64,000 bases of DNA from Bradyrhizobium sp. (GCF_027307225.1 NZ_DAHUXJ010000048.1:1-64000), one strand, 5' to 3'. Counted from the first letter of the stretch, positions 1 through 9,957 are shown. Notes: a model not told the origin generated them from the sequence alone. Made by a program: numbers and translations.

Positions 1-732
1 CGTGTCGACATTGACGCGGATCGACTGGTTGGCGACGCGGTCGGCTTCGCTGGCGTCCGCTTCGACCACGGTCTTGGCTTTCTTGGCCGCCGACTTCGAC
101 GCTTTCTCGGGCGCGGCAGCCGGTTTCGCTTCGGCCTTGGCAGGCGGCGGGGCGCTGACTTCGGCTTTCGGCGGAGCGACCTTTGCCGCAGGCTTTACAA
201 CCTCGGCCTCTGTCTCGCGGAAAGCGCGCTCGAGTTCGTCGAGCGAAACTTCGCCCGGGCGCAGCTCGCGCTCCAGGATCTGTGGGACCGGATTGCCCTC
301 CGCGATGGCGGGCTGGACGGCGGGCGCGACCGGTGCCAGTGCCGTCATGGCCTCCATGCCGCGCTCGACCAGTTGATGAAGCTGCACGATCAGATCCTGA
401 TCGTTGCCTTCCGGCTCGGCTTCGTTGGCCTCAAGCTGACCGAGAATGTCCTTGATCCGGTCAATCGTCGACAGGATCAGCGTCACGGCGTCCGCGGTGA
501 CGCGCATCCCATCCCGGAAGTTGCCCATCAGCGTCTCGGCCGCATGGGCCAGCGCTTCCAGACGCGGCAATCCAAGAAAGCCACAGGTCCCCTTGATGGT
601 GTGAACAAGACGGAAAATGTTATCGAGAATCTTCGCGTTATTGGGATCCTGCTCTAAGCGCACCAACTCGCTGTCGACCGTATCGAGGCTCTCGTTGGCT
701 TCAGTCAGGAATTCCCTCAAAAGATCATCCAT
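1..732 (-). CDS. cheA: Chemotaxis histidine kinase CheA, N-terminal part (runs off the window)
   Basis: The reading frame starts at an ATG on the minus strand and is open to base 1, so only the first 244 codons are visible. It begins with a histidine phosphotransfer (Hpt) domain: residues 1-105 are helical and carry the motif LVHTIKGTCGFLG, in which His44 is the expected phosphorylation site. After this come a short helical stretch and an Ala/Pro/Lys-rich linker (about residues 150-225), as in rhizobial CheA before the P2/dimerisation regions. CheA passes phosphate from chemoreceptor arrays to CheY and CheB. The kinase core lies outside the window. The gene lies just downstream of a chemoreceptor on the same strand, which fits a chemotaxis cluster. 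The assignment rests on the Hpt motif and family resemblance. Confidence 0.88.
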   Translation of the reverse strand, partial: MDDLLREFLTEANESLDTVDSELVRLEQDPNNAKILDNIFRLVHTIKGTCGFLGLPRLEALAHAAETLMGNFRDGMRVTADAVTLILSTIDRIKDILGQLEANEAEPEGNDQDLIVQLHQLVERGMEAMTALAPVAPAVQPAIAEGNPVPQILERELRPGEVSLDELERAFRETEAEVVKPAAKVAPPKAEVSAPPPAKAEAKPAAAPEKASKSAAKKAKTVVEADASEADRVANQSIRVNVDT

Positions 733-834
733 GATGATACGCCGTCCAAACATTTAGTGTTGCGGTTGGATGCCAACCGTTGTCTTGAGATCGGGCATAA
801 GCTTGGCCCTGATGGGACCAAGCCATGGTCGCCG

Positions 835-2523
835 TCAGGCTGCGCGAACGGTTGACAGGAATTTCTGCACCTCCGCCTTCAGCCGATTGCTTTCCCCGGA
901 GAGCGATTGGGCAGCAGCGAGTACCTGCGATGAGGCGGAGCCGGTTTCGCTTGATCCACGCTGCACGTCGGTGATATTCGACGCCACCAAGGTCGTACCC
1001 TGCGAGGCCTGCTGTACATTGCGAGAGATTTCCTGGGTCGCTGCGCCCTGCTCCTCGACCGCCGACGCAATCGTCGATGAGATCTCGGAAATACGGCGGA
1101 TGGTGTTGGTAATCTCCCGGATCGCCAGAACAGAGGTTTGGGTCGCAGCCTGCATTGCAGAAATCTGTTGCCCAATCTCGCCAGTCGCTTTAGCCGTTTG
1201 TTCCGCAAGTGATTTGACCTCCGATGCCACCACGGCGAAGCCCCGTCCGGCCTCGCCGGCGCGCGCAGCCTCAATGGTCGCGTTCAGCGCCAGCAGATTG
1301 GTTTGTCCGGCGATGGTGTTGATGAGATCAACGACGTCGCCGATCTTTTTTGCCGCCTCCGACAACTCATTAACACAGTCGTTTGTCTTCTCAGCCTGGG
1401 CTACAGCGCCGCTGGCTATCCCGGCCGACTCTTGAACCTGACGGCTTATCTCGTTGACAGAAGACGCCATCTCTTCGCTGGCCGAGGCAACCGACTGCAC
1501 GTTTGTGGAAGCTTCTTCTGCAGCCGCAGCTACGGCAGTGGACAGTTCCTGCGTCTTCTCAGCGGTCTTGGTCAGCGTGTTGGCCGCAGCCTCCAGTTCG
1601 GTCGATGCAGACGACACGGTCAGAACGATCTTACCAATTGCCTTCTCAAAGCCGTCGGCAACCTTGTCCATTGATTCTTTGCGATCTTTCTCGGATTTCA
1701 ACCTCAAGACGGCCTGTTCGGATTCAATAGTCTGAACGCGCAGGGCATTTTCTTTGAAAATCTGAACCGCCTTGGCCATGGCACCGACCTCATCCGTACG
1801 GGTCAACGACGGTATTTTGGTATCCAGTTTCCCATCGGCAAGGTGCTCCATCACTGCCGTCATCCGCGAAATAGGTTGGATCACTCCCAAACCGACACCA
1901 AAAATTCCGGCGCCGAAAATGAGGAAGACCAGTCCAGAGACGCCCCATACGATCATGGTGAAGGTATTCACGCGTCCAGTCACACTGGTTTCAGTTGCTG
2001 CGTTTTCGTCGTTAGTCTGCTTGACAATATCGTCGATGACAGCCCGATGGGCCGAATAGGCCGCTGTTACCTCTGAATAGGATTTCGCTACGGCAACCGC
2101 ATCAGCCTTGGACAAAGCCGGCAGGAATACCTGCTCAATGGCGGTCCAAAAGCGCTGCACCTCGCGATCTGATTTCTCGATAAGCTTCGCTTTGATCGTT
2201 GGATCAAGGTCCGATTTCGACCAAAATTCGCGGCGCTCGTCGTATTCCTTTTTTAGCTGAACCAACCGGCCACGACGTGTCGCAAGCGACGCGGGATCAT
2301 TTAGCGCAAGGGTCGCTTCAAGATACGCCTCGATCACGTATTCCGGCGGAGGCAGAATATCCGCAACAAGGTCATTGCCGAGCTTGATCTTGTTGTAGAG
2401 GGGACCGCTCACCTTGAGTTCGCTGAGTGCGTAGATACTCGTAAAAATGATTGCACCCAGACCGATTGCAGTGACCAGACCGAAAGCGAAAATCGCACGT
2501 GAAATCGACAAGCGCAGCTTCAT
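835..2523 (-). CDS. Methyl-accepting chemotaxis protein
   Basis: Transmembrane chemoreceptor of 562 residues. It has a short cytoplasmic N-terminus, TM1 (about residues 7-28), a helical periplasmic sensor domain of about 160 residues, TM2 (about 190-212), a HAMP domain, and a long cytoplasmic coiled coil. The conserved signalling hairpin is visible as [21 protein letters not shown] chose the ATG at 2523 because GGAGG lies 11 bases before it; the ATGs seven and eight codons upstream overlap that same ribosome-binding site. It signals through CheW to CheA, and a cheA gene follows on the same strand. No C-terminal CheR-binding pentapeptide is seen. The ligand cannot be predicted from the sequence. 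Confidence 0.93.
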   Translation of the reverse strand: MKLRLSISRAIFAFGLVTAIGLGAIIFTSIYALSELKVSGPLYNKIKLGNDLVADILPPPEYVIEAYLEATLALNDPASLATRRGRLVQLKKEYDERREFWSKSDLDPTIKAKLIEKSDREVQRFWTAIEQVFLPALSKADAVAVAKSYSEVTAAYSAHRAVIDDIVKQTNDENAATETSVTGRVNTFTMIVWGVSGLVFLIFGAGIFGVGLGVIQPISRMTAVMEHLADGKLDTKIPSLTRTDEVGAMAKAVQIFKENALRVQTIESEQAVLRLKSEKDRKESMDKVADGFEKAIGKIVLTVSSASTELEAAANTLTKTAEKTQELSTAVAAAAEEASTNVQSVASASEEMASSVNEISRQVQESAGIASGAVAQAEKTNDCVNELSEAAKKIGDVVDLINTIAGQTNLLALNATIEAARAGEAGRGFAVVASEVKSLAEQTAKATGEIGQQISAMQAATQTSVLAIREITNTIRRISEISSTIASAVEEQGAATQEISRNVQQASQGTTLVASNITDVQRGSSETGSASSQVLAAAQSLSGESNRLKAEVQKFLSTVRAA

Positions 2524-2699
2524 AGTGGAACAAGCCTCCATCACTTGAGAACGTTGAGCACAAAATAGAGCTAGAACACTAAAATTGTATTATTCTGTAT
2601 ACGTACGACCGTACTTAATTTTGATCATGGGTCGATTTTTGGATTCCCGAATCAGATTGATTCTGATTCAACATGCCGCTGGGAAGGAGGCCAGCATGA

Positions 2700-3115
2700 A
2701 TGAGAACACTATATTTTGGCTATCTTCGCGAGCTGGCTGCTGCGGTCGAGAGCGGCGGCATGTCCGGTCACGGGGCGGTGGGGCACATTGGCGTGGGCGG
2801 CAATACGGCCATTGGTTGGATACGGCACTTGCGGAAGACCTGTGGTGTTGGGCCATGCCAGATCGGCAGGCACACCCTCACGTCGATTTCGAGCGAGCGC
2901 CTTACCTGGTTGCTGGAGCGAACGAAGAAGAATTTCACTTTGCGCGGACTGGTGGGCCGTCTTACCGAACGTGGTCGCAAGGTTGATAACCTGACCGTTT
3001 GCGGCTTCGCGGGCACCGAAGAACTGAACTTCAGAAAGACCGTAGTGACCGGCGAACGCGGTCGTCTCGATGTCACGGTGACGCGTAAGATCACTGCCTC
3101 ACGCCAGAATCTCAG
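2700..3115 (+). pseudogene. IS630-family transposase remnant (N-terminal third)
   Basis: The translation from the ATG at 2700 follows the plan of IS630-type transposase N-termini: a start like MRxYSxDLR, a helix-turn-helix region (SGGMSGHGAVGHIGVGG then TAIGWIRHLRKTCG), then LLERTKKNFTLRGLVGRLTE and LNFRKTVVTGERGRLDV. These match the family's usual segments for helix-turn-helix, second helical domain and linker. Residues are eroded (C, G and V where the family has R, A or S), and no catalytic DDE region follows. The frame stays open and happens to be continuous with the porin gene at 3375, giving a misleadingly long 559-residue reading frame. This is a relic, recognised from memory of the family. 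Confidence 0.6.
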
Positions 3116-3374
3116 CAAGGTTCTGCACAGCAGTTTGGTCGGGATCGGTCGATTCCGAGCAGCGGTGATTTGTCTTTCCGCGTGGCCAGCGACCGCCTAT
3201 CGCCCTTTTGACGGCTCCGATGCGGCTAAGGCCGGTGTGAACGAAATCGAGGTAGAGTTGCAACCGATTGGCCGGCTTCAGATCATGTCGCAGCCGACGT
3301 TGATTTCCCTGGCTAACGGCTACCTATACGCGATTGCTCTCGGACTGACTTTTGAAATGGGATGGGGATCTAAA

Positions 3375-4379
3375 ATGAAGAAGATGGTTTTGGCCGCCGC
3401 CGTGCTGGCGATGGCGGGTTCGGCTTTTGCGGCAGATATGCCTCTTAAGGCTGTCAAAGCGCCACCCCTGGCGCCGTTCGATCCTTGGGATATCGCATTC
3501 GGCAGCGCTGTCATGAGCGACTACATCTTTCGCGGGGTCACCCAGTCCAATCACAACCTTTCGGTCGCGGCCTATTTCGAGCCGCGCTACAATCTCACCA
3601 AGGACCTGCAGCTGTATATCGGCACCTCTGTCGAAAGCATCTCCTTCGCGAACCGTGCTGCCGCTGAAGTCGACGTCTATGGCGGTATTCGACCGACCTT
3701 CGGTGCTTTCGCGTTCGATTTCGGTGTCTGGGGTTACCTCTATCCGGGCGGGAATTGCGCCGACAACTTCCTCACCGGCGGCTTTCCCGGCGGCAATGTT
3801 TGCCCGGTCAGCACGAGCACGATCTTCCTTGCCAACGGCAACGTGATGAAGAAGGACGTGAGCTTCGTCGAAGTCTACGGCAAGGTTAACTACACCATCA
3901 ACGACAACTGGCAGTTCGGCGTCAACGAATACTACTCGCCGAATTTCCTGAACTCCGGCGCCTGGGGCGACTACGCGTCGATCACCGGCAAGTACACTGC
4001 GCCGAGCACCACCTTCGGCACCAGCGGCGTCGGCATGTATGTGTCCGGCGAGGTCGGCCGGCAGTGGCTCGGTACATCGGATGCATTTTACGGCGTCGTC
4101 AGCGCCCTGGGTAACTTCGCGAGAGGCATCCCCTACGCCAGCTATGACACATGGAACATCGGCATCGGCTTCACCTACAAGGTGTTCACGCTCGATCTTC
4201 GCTATTCCGACTCCGACCTGTCGAAGGGTAACTGCAACGCCTTTACCAGTGCCTTCAACGCTTCCGGAACGACCAACGTCACCTCGATCAATCCTGGCGG
4301 CGCAGGTTCCAACTGGTGCGGTGCGGCCGGCATCGTCAAGCTCTCGGCTGACCTGACCGCGATGACCAATCTGAAGTAA
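3375..4379 (+). CDS. Outer-membrane porin-like beta-barrel protein
   Basis: A 334-residue protein with a clear Sec signal peptide (MKKMVLAAAVLAMAGSAFA, cleaved before ADMPLKA). The mature part consists of alternating aromatic/hydrophobic beta strands with many Tyr, Gly and Asn (for example DYIFRGVTQSNHNLSVAAYF), as in the TorF-like porin family of Rhizobiales. It should sit in the outer membrane as a small barrel. The start at 3375 is chosen for the signal peptide; the longer in-frame extension upstream is transposase remnant. A strong hairpin terminator lies 24 bases after the stop. Substrate selectivity cannot be read from the sequence. Confidence 0.87.
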   Translation: MKKMVLAAAVLAMAGSAFAADMPLKAVKAPPLAPFDPWDIAFGSAVMSDYIFRGVTQSNHNLSVAAYFEPRYNLTKDLQLYIGTSVESISFANRAAAEVDVYGGIRPTFGAFAFDFGVWGYLYPGGNCADNFLTGGFPGGNVCPVSTSTIFLANGNVMKKDVSFVEVYGKVNYTINDNWQFGVNEYYSPNFLNSGAWGDYASITGKYTAPSTTFGTSGVGMYVSGEVGRQWLGTSDAFYGVVSALGNFARGIPYASYDTWNIGIGFTYKVFTLDLRYSDSDLSKGNCNAFTSAFNASGTTNVTSINPGGAGSNWCGAAGIVKLSADLTAMTNLK

Positions 4380-4402
4380 TTGTTCTCTTGAGACTGCGGA
4401 CG

Positions 4403-4430
4403 GGGCGGCAGAGCAGTCTGCCGCCCTTTC
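4403..4430 (+). terminator. Rho-independent terminator after the porin gene
   Basis: A perfect 10-base-pair stem (GGGCGGCAGA at 4403-4412 with TCTGCCGCCC at 4417-4426) closes a four-base loop and is followed by TTTCATTTT. It begins 24 bases beyond the porin stop codon. Confidence 0.85.
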
Positions 4431-4639
4431 ATTTTGCGGAAGCTCAGTGCCTCTGTACTGACGAGCACCGGTAAGGAATTCAGGCCGCCGCGATATCCCG
4501 TTCGCGACTCCATCGTACTGGTCTTCGGCTCACCGGAAGCGGAAGCCGACGCAACCGCGTGCCCAGATTGGCGGACATATCGTAGACGCTGCTCGGATCG
4601 CGGTGTTGCGGCTGGCAAGGCTGGGAAGTTGCTTTCCGC

Positions 4640-4796
4640 CACGATCCGGCGAATAGAAGAACACGCCTGCCGGTGGATCGTGGCCGCCAAACGGGCGGTC
4701 GTCCCTCACATAGGTCCCGAGCCCGCCGGTCCGGGTCGTGCCCTTGGCCAGGACCGGCACCTTCTCTGTCATCAGGATGAACGCGCTCGGCCGCAT
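4640..4796 (-). pseudogene. IS66-family transposase (TnpC) remnant
   Basis: The minus-strand translation contains KVPVLAKGTTRTG, then GTYVRDDRPFGGHDPPAG, then VFFYSPDRGGK. This is the typical IS66 TnpC stretch in which a catalytic Asp region leads into a WTYVRDDRPF/SPDR-like motif. The order is right, but similarity ends abruptly on both sides, and the flanking frames are broken. Only about 50 codons remain, with no other IS66 open reading frames. With the IS630 relic at 2700, it shows that this porin locus has been hit repeatedly by mobile elements. Confidence 0.65.
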
Positions 4797-4861
4797 CGAC
4801 CAGCGGCATCAGGGTTCTGCAGCTCGTCTTTGCGCGCCTGCGAAGTTCGGCGTCTACCCAG

Positions 4862-5509
4862 CTAGTCGATCCGGATGCCAGCGATTCGAGCTCGGGTGGA
4901 GCGTTTCGCGATCAAAAAGAACCGCTTGTCCCCGAGTAGGGATGCTGTATTCGCAGCCAATTGGTATGCCAATAGCTCAAAAACAAGCTGATTAACGTCT
5001 TGCACTGGATCAATCTCTCCTTCCTTTATCGCAGCCCGAACAGTGTTGGCGAATAATGCGTGCCACGCATCCCGGTGGTACTTAACCCGCTCGTGTATCG
5101 GCCCCCGTCGGGCACGATATTCATTGCTCATCGCTGATATTATGCATCCGCCCGGGAAGAGGCGTTGTTCCACCGAGTCGAACCATAAACTGCACAATTT
5201 TTGAAGTTGCAGAATCGGAGAGGACTCGATCATCGCTGGACGCACCACCTTGGTGGTAAAGATATCGATAGCAGCGTCCAGCGTCTTCAATTGAAGAGCC
5301 TCCTTGTCACCGAAGAGGATAGTGATATTGCCTTTGCTGATACCAAGGTCCGACGCTAAACTTCCGAGCGTCAATGCCTCGAGCCCGTTTTTGGACGCGA
5401 CATCTATTGCTCGACCGAGCACGTTGCCCCGCGCCTTTAGACCACGGCGTCTCCGTCCGTCTGTTTCAGCACGGAGCCGATCGGACTGGTCTACCTTGGA
5501 CTTAGCCAT
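4862..5509 (-). CDS. TetR/AcrR-family transcriptional regulator
   Basis: A 215-residue protein. It has a basic N-terminus and a TetR-type helix-turn-helix at about residues 28-75 (AIDVASKNGLEALTLGSLAS then DLGISKGNITILFGDKEAL), followed by an all-helical ligand-binding domain with a WFDSVEQRLFPGGCIISA segment like that of several TetR C-terminal families. Such proteins dimerise on palindromic operators and release DNA when they bind a small ligand. No obvious target gene is adjacent: the neighbours are a transposase relic and a 740-base stretch without genes. Ligand and regulon are unknown. Confidence 0.9.
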   Translation of the reverse strand: MAKSKVDQSDRLRAETDGRRRRGLKARGNVLGRAIDVASKNGLEALTLGSLASDLGISKGNITILFGDKEALQLKTLDAAIDIFTTKVVRPAMIESSPILQLQKLCSLWFDSVEQRLFPGGCIISAMSNEYRARRGPIHERVKYHRDAWHALFANTVRAAIKEGEIDPVQDVNQLVFELLAYQLAANTASLLGDKRFFLIAKRSTRARIAGIRID

Positions 5510-6248
5510 GCTCCCACCTATCCAAGCATCCTATGCAATTTCTTTGTTGGTGACACTTGACGAAGGCAATTGTAGCATTTTCGATCCCCGCGTGTTGACG
5601 CCATCCCCATCTCTTCATTAGCTTTTTGGAGTATCGTGCCGCAACATCGTCATTCGGGGCAAGCAAGCCTCTCGACAATCGCGTAAGCACGTAGGCAGGG
5701 CCCTCGGGGAAAGCCTTCCAGGCAAGCAGCCTAGACACGCGCAAGGCGGCGCGGAGCGCTAATCCACGATCTCGCCGCTGAGCCCGCCCCACCGATACGT
5801 ACCCTCAGCCCTGTCCTGCCAAATAAGGACGGGCACTCTACGTTCTCGGCTGCATCTAGCACATTACTATTGAAGTTCGAGCGTATATTGATGAAATTTG
5901 GCAGAAACACCAAAGGACGGGTATCTGAGGACATTCGGTTCGCTATGCCGGGCCAAAACCAGAAGTCGAGAAAGCATGGACCGCCATCAAACTTGGGTTC
6001 ACTATGCGGCGCGACGCCCCTAGAGCACCGGAAAAATGCCGGGCTCACGCAGGACGACAGGAAGGAGGGTGTTGCCTAGTGCGACTTGGACCGCCGGCCA
6101 TCACCGCGTCCGCACGCCACATCTGAATTTCGGGCGATTCCCCTAAATAGATAATGGATATCTTTAGTCCGGCTGGGAACCAGTCGATCAAAACCGGCAG
6201 CGAGATCAGGGCGGCGAGAAGCTGATATGATAGCTTGACGGAGTCTCC
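5510..6248. other. Intergenic stretch without a recognisable gene
   Basis: Between the TetR gene and the hydrolase-cyclase gene I see no frame with convincing protein character on either strand. Short minus-strand frames exist, but their composition is Arg/Pro/Cys-rich and resembles nothing known. The local base composition is more AT-rich than the surroundings. Confidence 0.5.
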
Positions 6249-7568
6249 ATGTTGCCGACCACGCGATACGCGAAAAGTGGTAGCGTCCACGTTGCTTACC
6301 AAGTCTTCGGTAACGGCGATATCGATCTCGTTTTCGTCCCAGGATTTGTCTCAAACATCGAAATCGATTGGGAGGAACCGCACTTCGCGCGCTGGCTGCG
6401 CAGGCTTGCCAATTTCGCCCGCGTTATCACGTTCGACAAGCGCGGCACGGGCTTGTCCGATCGCCTCGAAATTCTCCCGACAATGGATGAACGCATGGAT
6501 GACGTGCGGGCGGTCATGGACGCGGCCGGCTCGAAGCAGGCAGCAATCATGGGGCTATCGGAGGGTGGCTCGCTCGCGACCGTATTCGCGGCGCATTATC
6601 CCGAGAGGTGCAGTGCACTCGTTCTCTGGGGAGCGTTCGCAAAATTCAACTCGTGGTTCCCAACGTCCGATAGGCTTGAGAGTTTCTTTGAGTATGTAGA
6701 GGCGGGCTGGGGGACCGGGGCGAACATCGGCGTATGGGCACCATCAAAGAAGGACGACGCCGAATTCCACAAATGGTTCGCGAAGCGAGAGCGGGCGAGC
6801 GCGAGTCCCGCCGCGGCAGCAGCCCTGATGCGTATGAACATGATGATCGATATCTCTGGGATACTGCGCTACGTACGTGTCCCGACGCTTGTAGTTCACC
6901 GGACCGACGATCCGGTAGTGAATGTCGAGGGCGGGCGCTACTTGGCTAACGGCATCCCGAATGCCCGGCTATTGGAATTGCCGGGGACCGAACATTTGCC
7001 ATTTTTTGGCGACAACGCCGATCAACTCACGGACGAGGTCGTCGAATTTCTCACCGGCCTAAGGCCTGCGGTTAGCGACGATCGCGTCCTAGCGACAGTC
7101 CTTCTTACCGATATTGTCGGCTCGACTAGGCATGCTGAAACCATGGGCGATAGACGCTGGCGCGACCTTCTCGACGTTCACAACGCGGTATTTCGGCGTG
7201 AGTTGGCGCGATTCCGTGGCGCTGAAGTCAAGACGACCGGCGACGGATTTCTGGCGACGTTCGACGGACCAGGGCGAGCAATTCAATGCTCATTGGCGCT
7301 AATTGCTTCGGTCAGGTCGCTCGGCATCGAAATTCGGACCGGGTTGCACACGGGTGAGGTCGAAATCCGTGACCGCGACGTGCGCGGTATTGCCGTACAC
7401 GTCGCTGCGCGGGTTGCGGCGCTGGCCGAGCCGAACGAGTGCCTCGTGACCCGGACCGTGAAGGATCTGGTCGCTGGCGCAGATGTCGATTTCTCCGAGC
7501 GCGGCAAGCGCGATCTGAAGGGCATTGCCGAGGCCATCGATCTATTTGCCGTGGTTCCCCGCAGATAG
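6249..7568 (+). CDS. Alpha/beta-hydrolase fused to a class III adenylate/guanylate cyclase domain
   Basis: A 439-residue, two-module protein. Residues 1-270 form an alpha/beta hydrolase: oxyanion region FVPGFVSNIE, nucleophile elbow GLSEGG (about residue 103), and a late His in GTEHLPFFG. Residues 280-439 form a class III cyclase homology domain: metal-binding Asp in LLTDIVGST, a second Asp in KTTGDGFLATF, then RTGLHTGEVE, and GIAVHVAARV where classical cyclases have an Asn-containing VN-AAR motif; here the Asn position is His. This architecture is known from rhizobia and mycobacteria, usually without an assigned substrate. It probably makes cAMP, or senses a small molecule with the hydrolase module, but catalytic activity is not certain given the Asn-to-His change. 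Confidence 0.9.
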   Translation: MLPTTRYAKSGSVHVAYQVFGNGDIDLVFVPGFVSNIEIDWEEPHFARWLRRLANFARVITFDKRGTGLSDRLEILPTMDERMDDVRAVMDAAGSKQAAIMGLSEGGSLATVFAAHYPERCSALVLWGAFAKFNSWFPTSDRLESFFEYVEAGWGTGANIGVWAPSKKDDAEFHKWFAKRERASASPAAAAALMRMNMMIDISGILRYVRVPTLVVHRTDDPVVNVEGGRYLANGIPNARLLELPGTEHLPFFGDNADQLTDEVVEFLTGLRPAVSDDRVLATVLLTDIVGSTRHAETMGDRRWRDLLDVHNAVFRRELARFRGAEVKTTGDGFLATFDGPGRAIQCSLALIASVRSLGIEIRTGLHTGEVEIRDRDVRGIAVHVAARVAALAEPNECLVTRTVKDLVAGADVDFSERGKRDLKGIAEAIDLFAVVPRR

Positions 7569-8202
7569 GGAGGTTCGCGCTGAGCCGTCAAGTAGCCCAT
7601 GGGAGGCGTTCCGTGTGCACTGATAGTTTGCCGCCGGCGCAGCTCTCCCAAATGAAACAACAAGAGGTAAGGAAAAATGTATATTGCTCCAGCGAGGCAG
7701 CCGGGGAGCCCCTTGGGGATGGCATTACGGGGACCGCGGGCCGCCTTTCATTTCGAGCCGCTGGTCCGACCGCCTCGCCGCAGCGGCGATCGAGCTGTGC
7801 TGAGCCGCCGCGTCAGGCTCCGGAATTTCCCGCATTCGCCGTCGTCAGATGGTGGCCGCCGGGCGGCCGCGGGGAACGAGCCTTGTTCTGCGACCCTGGA
7901 TTCACGCCGATACAATGTCCCGCGGACTTCTTCGTCCGCCATTCCGGCTGGGGATTGCTCGTCGCGAAGTACGAGAGCGCCGGTGCCCTGGAGTCAATAG
8001 CGCGTACGTTTGACGCGATTAGACTTCCAGGTCAGCAAGAGATTTTCGGCCTCATGCCTTCCAGGCACCCGATCGACTTCATTTGCATCCACCTGAACGA
8101 CGACGCTCCGGCTATCGAATACTCACATCGCCTCGTCTTGCCTTCAAACAGATAGTCGAGATTTCCAGTACTCACCTCAGCCCTGCCGACCACACTCGCG
8201 GC
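7569..8202. other. Stretch without a confirmed gene; one weak open frame
   Basis: A plus-strand frame from the ATG at 7652 to 8155 (167 codons) ends in a fairly protein-like segment (GLLVAKYESAGALESIARTF), but its first half is Arg/Pro/Ser-rich and I recognise no family. A second frame starting at 7677 has a good ribosome-binding site (GAGGTAAGG) but poor composition. Neither is annotated as a gene here. Confidence 0.35.
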
Positions 8203-8709
8203 TCATTCCTGGTCCGCGCATTGTTCGCCCGAGATTTTCATCGCTCTTTGCTGCGCGGCTTCGTTGGCGCCGGGCCGGCGGGTGTCGATCGATCCGACAC
8301 GACAGAAGCCGCTCGAGGTAATTTTGAAGACTACCAGTTCCTGCACTTCCCGCTCTTCCCCCTGTTCGTTCAGGTCCCCACGCCAGATCCTCAGTACGGC
8401 GGCGCTCGGAAAGCCGTCGACTAGACGCCACTCGAGCATGTCGCCGAACACCTTCCCTCGTCCGCGCCAACGGTACGCGGCGGAAGCCGGCTTTTGTCGC
8501 GCTGACCGTATTGCGACGGCTGCCAGATTGCCCTCATCGTGGAATTCGGCGACGTAGCCCGACGGCCCGGGGCAGATCCACGCGCCGACGTACTCCCGCG
8601 ACCTTTCCCGGCAATTTGGTCCGTGCGTGGCGGTATAGACGCTTTCTTCCTCCGCAAAGCACGTGCCAGTAAAAAGCAGGGAGGCGACAGCTATCGCAGC
8701 GAACCTCAT
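8203..8709 (-). CDS. Secreted hypothetical protein
   Basis: A 168-residue protein with a clear signal peptide (MRFAAIAVASLLFTGTCFA before EEES). The mature part contains YTATHGPNCRERSREYVGAW and ICPGPSGYVAEFHDEGN and a later C; its two or three cysteines could form disulfides in the periplasm. It has no recognised enzymatic motif. The start at 8709 is chosen for the signal peptide and because it overlaps the stop of the upstream gene by four bases (ATGA), which implies translational coupling. Function unknown. Confidence 0.72.
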   Translation of the reverse strand: MRFAAIAVASLLFTGTCFAEEESVYTATHGPNCRERSREYVGAWICPGPSGYVAEFHDEGNLAAVAIRSARQKPASAAYRWRGRGKVFGDMLEWRLVDGFPSAAVLRIWRGDLNEQGEEREVQELVVFKITSSGFCRVGSIDTRRPGANEAAQQRAMKISGEQCADQE

Positions 8710-9179
8710 ATCCGTACCACTCGCGCCGGCAGTGGCGGTGGTACCGAGCCATTGCGGCTGCCAACGAACGTCCTTTGCCGATCGTAACTGGCGGACAGGA
8801 TCAACAGGCGGATTCCCGACACGATCAGGAAGAAGCCAAGCCCCAGAATCGGAATCGTCACTATTCCGTAGAGAATCTTGAGAAAGCCGATCTGGGCCCG
8901 TAGATTCCTTCGGTCGATCACCGCCACCCGGTCCGTCTTTACTCCCCACAATTGGCAGCGAAACGAGTTCGAACGCCGAAAGATCTGATCGACATAGTAT
9001 CGGCCGGACAGGCCCATTCCGAGCACCGCCCCCACGTCATTACATACTGCGACCTTTTCAATCATCGTCCGGGTTCCTGCGGTGTCCGTGATCTCCAGAT
9101 AGGCGTACACGACGACTTCGTTGTCGAAGATGCTTTGCCCGATCGCAGTGATCGCGCCGTCGATTTCGAACATGCTCAT
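8706..9179 (-). CDS. Small membrane protein, coupled to the secreted protein downstream
   Basis: 157 residues. The N-terminal half is soluble and beta-rich (MFEIDGAITAIGQSIFDNEV). One strongly hydrophobic stretch at about residues 100-128 (ILYGIVTIPILGLGFFLIVS) is long enough for one or two membrane passes, and the tail is Pro/Arg-rich. It ends in an ATGA overlap with the secreted protein gene, so the two are probably made together. An XRE regulator gene diverges from its start. I do not recognise the family. Confidence 0.65.
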   Translation of the reverse strand: MSMFEIDGAITAIGQSIFDNEVVVYAYLEITDTAGTRTMIEKVAVCNDVGAVLGMGLSGRYYVDQIFRRSNSFRCQLWGVKTDRVAVIDRRNLRAQIGFLKILYGIVTIPILGLGFFLIVSGIRLLILSASYDRQRTFVGSRNGSVPPPLPARVVRI

Positions 9180-9274
9180 GCTTGAACTCCTTGTCCCAAT
9201 ATGGATACGGACAATCTCTAAATATATGATAAATCACATAGACTAAAATTGGTGGAGCGGACGACCGTGCCGAT

Positions 9275-9622
9275 ATGGCACGGAGGAGATTCGGCAAGAA
9301 GGTTCTGACCCGCCACTCGGCGGGTACAACGGAGGACCGTGCCGACAAAACCCGGAAGGAATTCGGCGAGAGATTTCCCACTCGCGACTCTGCGGCTGCC
9401 CAGTCGCTTGCGACGAACGTGCGGAAGCTTCGCAAACTGCGCGGATGGACGCAGGATGATCTAGCAGCCGAGGTCAAGATAGAGCAGGCCGCCGTCAGTT
9501 TGATCGAGAACGGCCGAGCCAATCCCACGCTCCTTGTCCTTGAGGAGATAGCCGGAGCCCTTGAGGTTCGGCTACCTGAACTGCTCGACGGGTCCGCGCG
9601 ACCTCGGCGGTCCAAGACGTGA
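9275..9622 (+). CDS. XRE-family helix-turn-helix regulator
   Basis: 115 residues. The first 45 are basic and low in structure. A classic XRE/Cro-type DNA-binding domain follows at about residues 48-105 (NVRKLRKLRGWTQDDLAAEV, then IEQAAVSLIENGRANPTLLV). There is no separate sensor domain. It is divergent from the small membrane/secreted gene pair at 8203-9179, about 95 bases away, so it may control that pair. This is an inference from position only. Confidence 0.82.
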   Translation: MARRRFGKKVLTRHSAGTTEDRADKTRKEFGERFPTRDSAAAQSLATNVRKLRKLRGWTQDDLAAEVKIEQAAVSLIENGRANPTLLVLEEIAGALEVRLPELLDGSARPRRSKT

Positions 9623-9957
9623 GCGACGGAAAGGGAACGCTCGAGTTCCGAGCCGGTGTTTAAATAACGAAAGTAAGACAGCAAAGTCGTGCGCGCGGCC
9701 CAACTGCGTTGGCAATTTGCTACGAGATGAACTTTTTGCTCCGCCTTTGCCACACTTGCGCCTGCGCCGGGCTTCATCTGCGACCAACCTTACGATCGTC
9801 GGCTTGTGATTTGTGGAACCTCCTTATCGATGATGGCGCTGATGCAGCGAGGCAACTCGTGCGAGTCCAGCCTCACCTCATCAAGTCCGAGCGGCACCGC
9901 CTTGGAAGAAATCGATCGTGGCAGATCAGCCGCGATTCTTTGCCCGGGCGGCAGCAG
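9623..9957. other. Intergenic stretch, nothing recognised
   Basis: About 335 bases between the XRE gene and a convergent small gene. No frame on either strand has convincing protein character, and I see no clear hairpin with a T-run. Confidence 0.4.
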
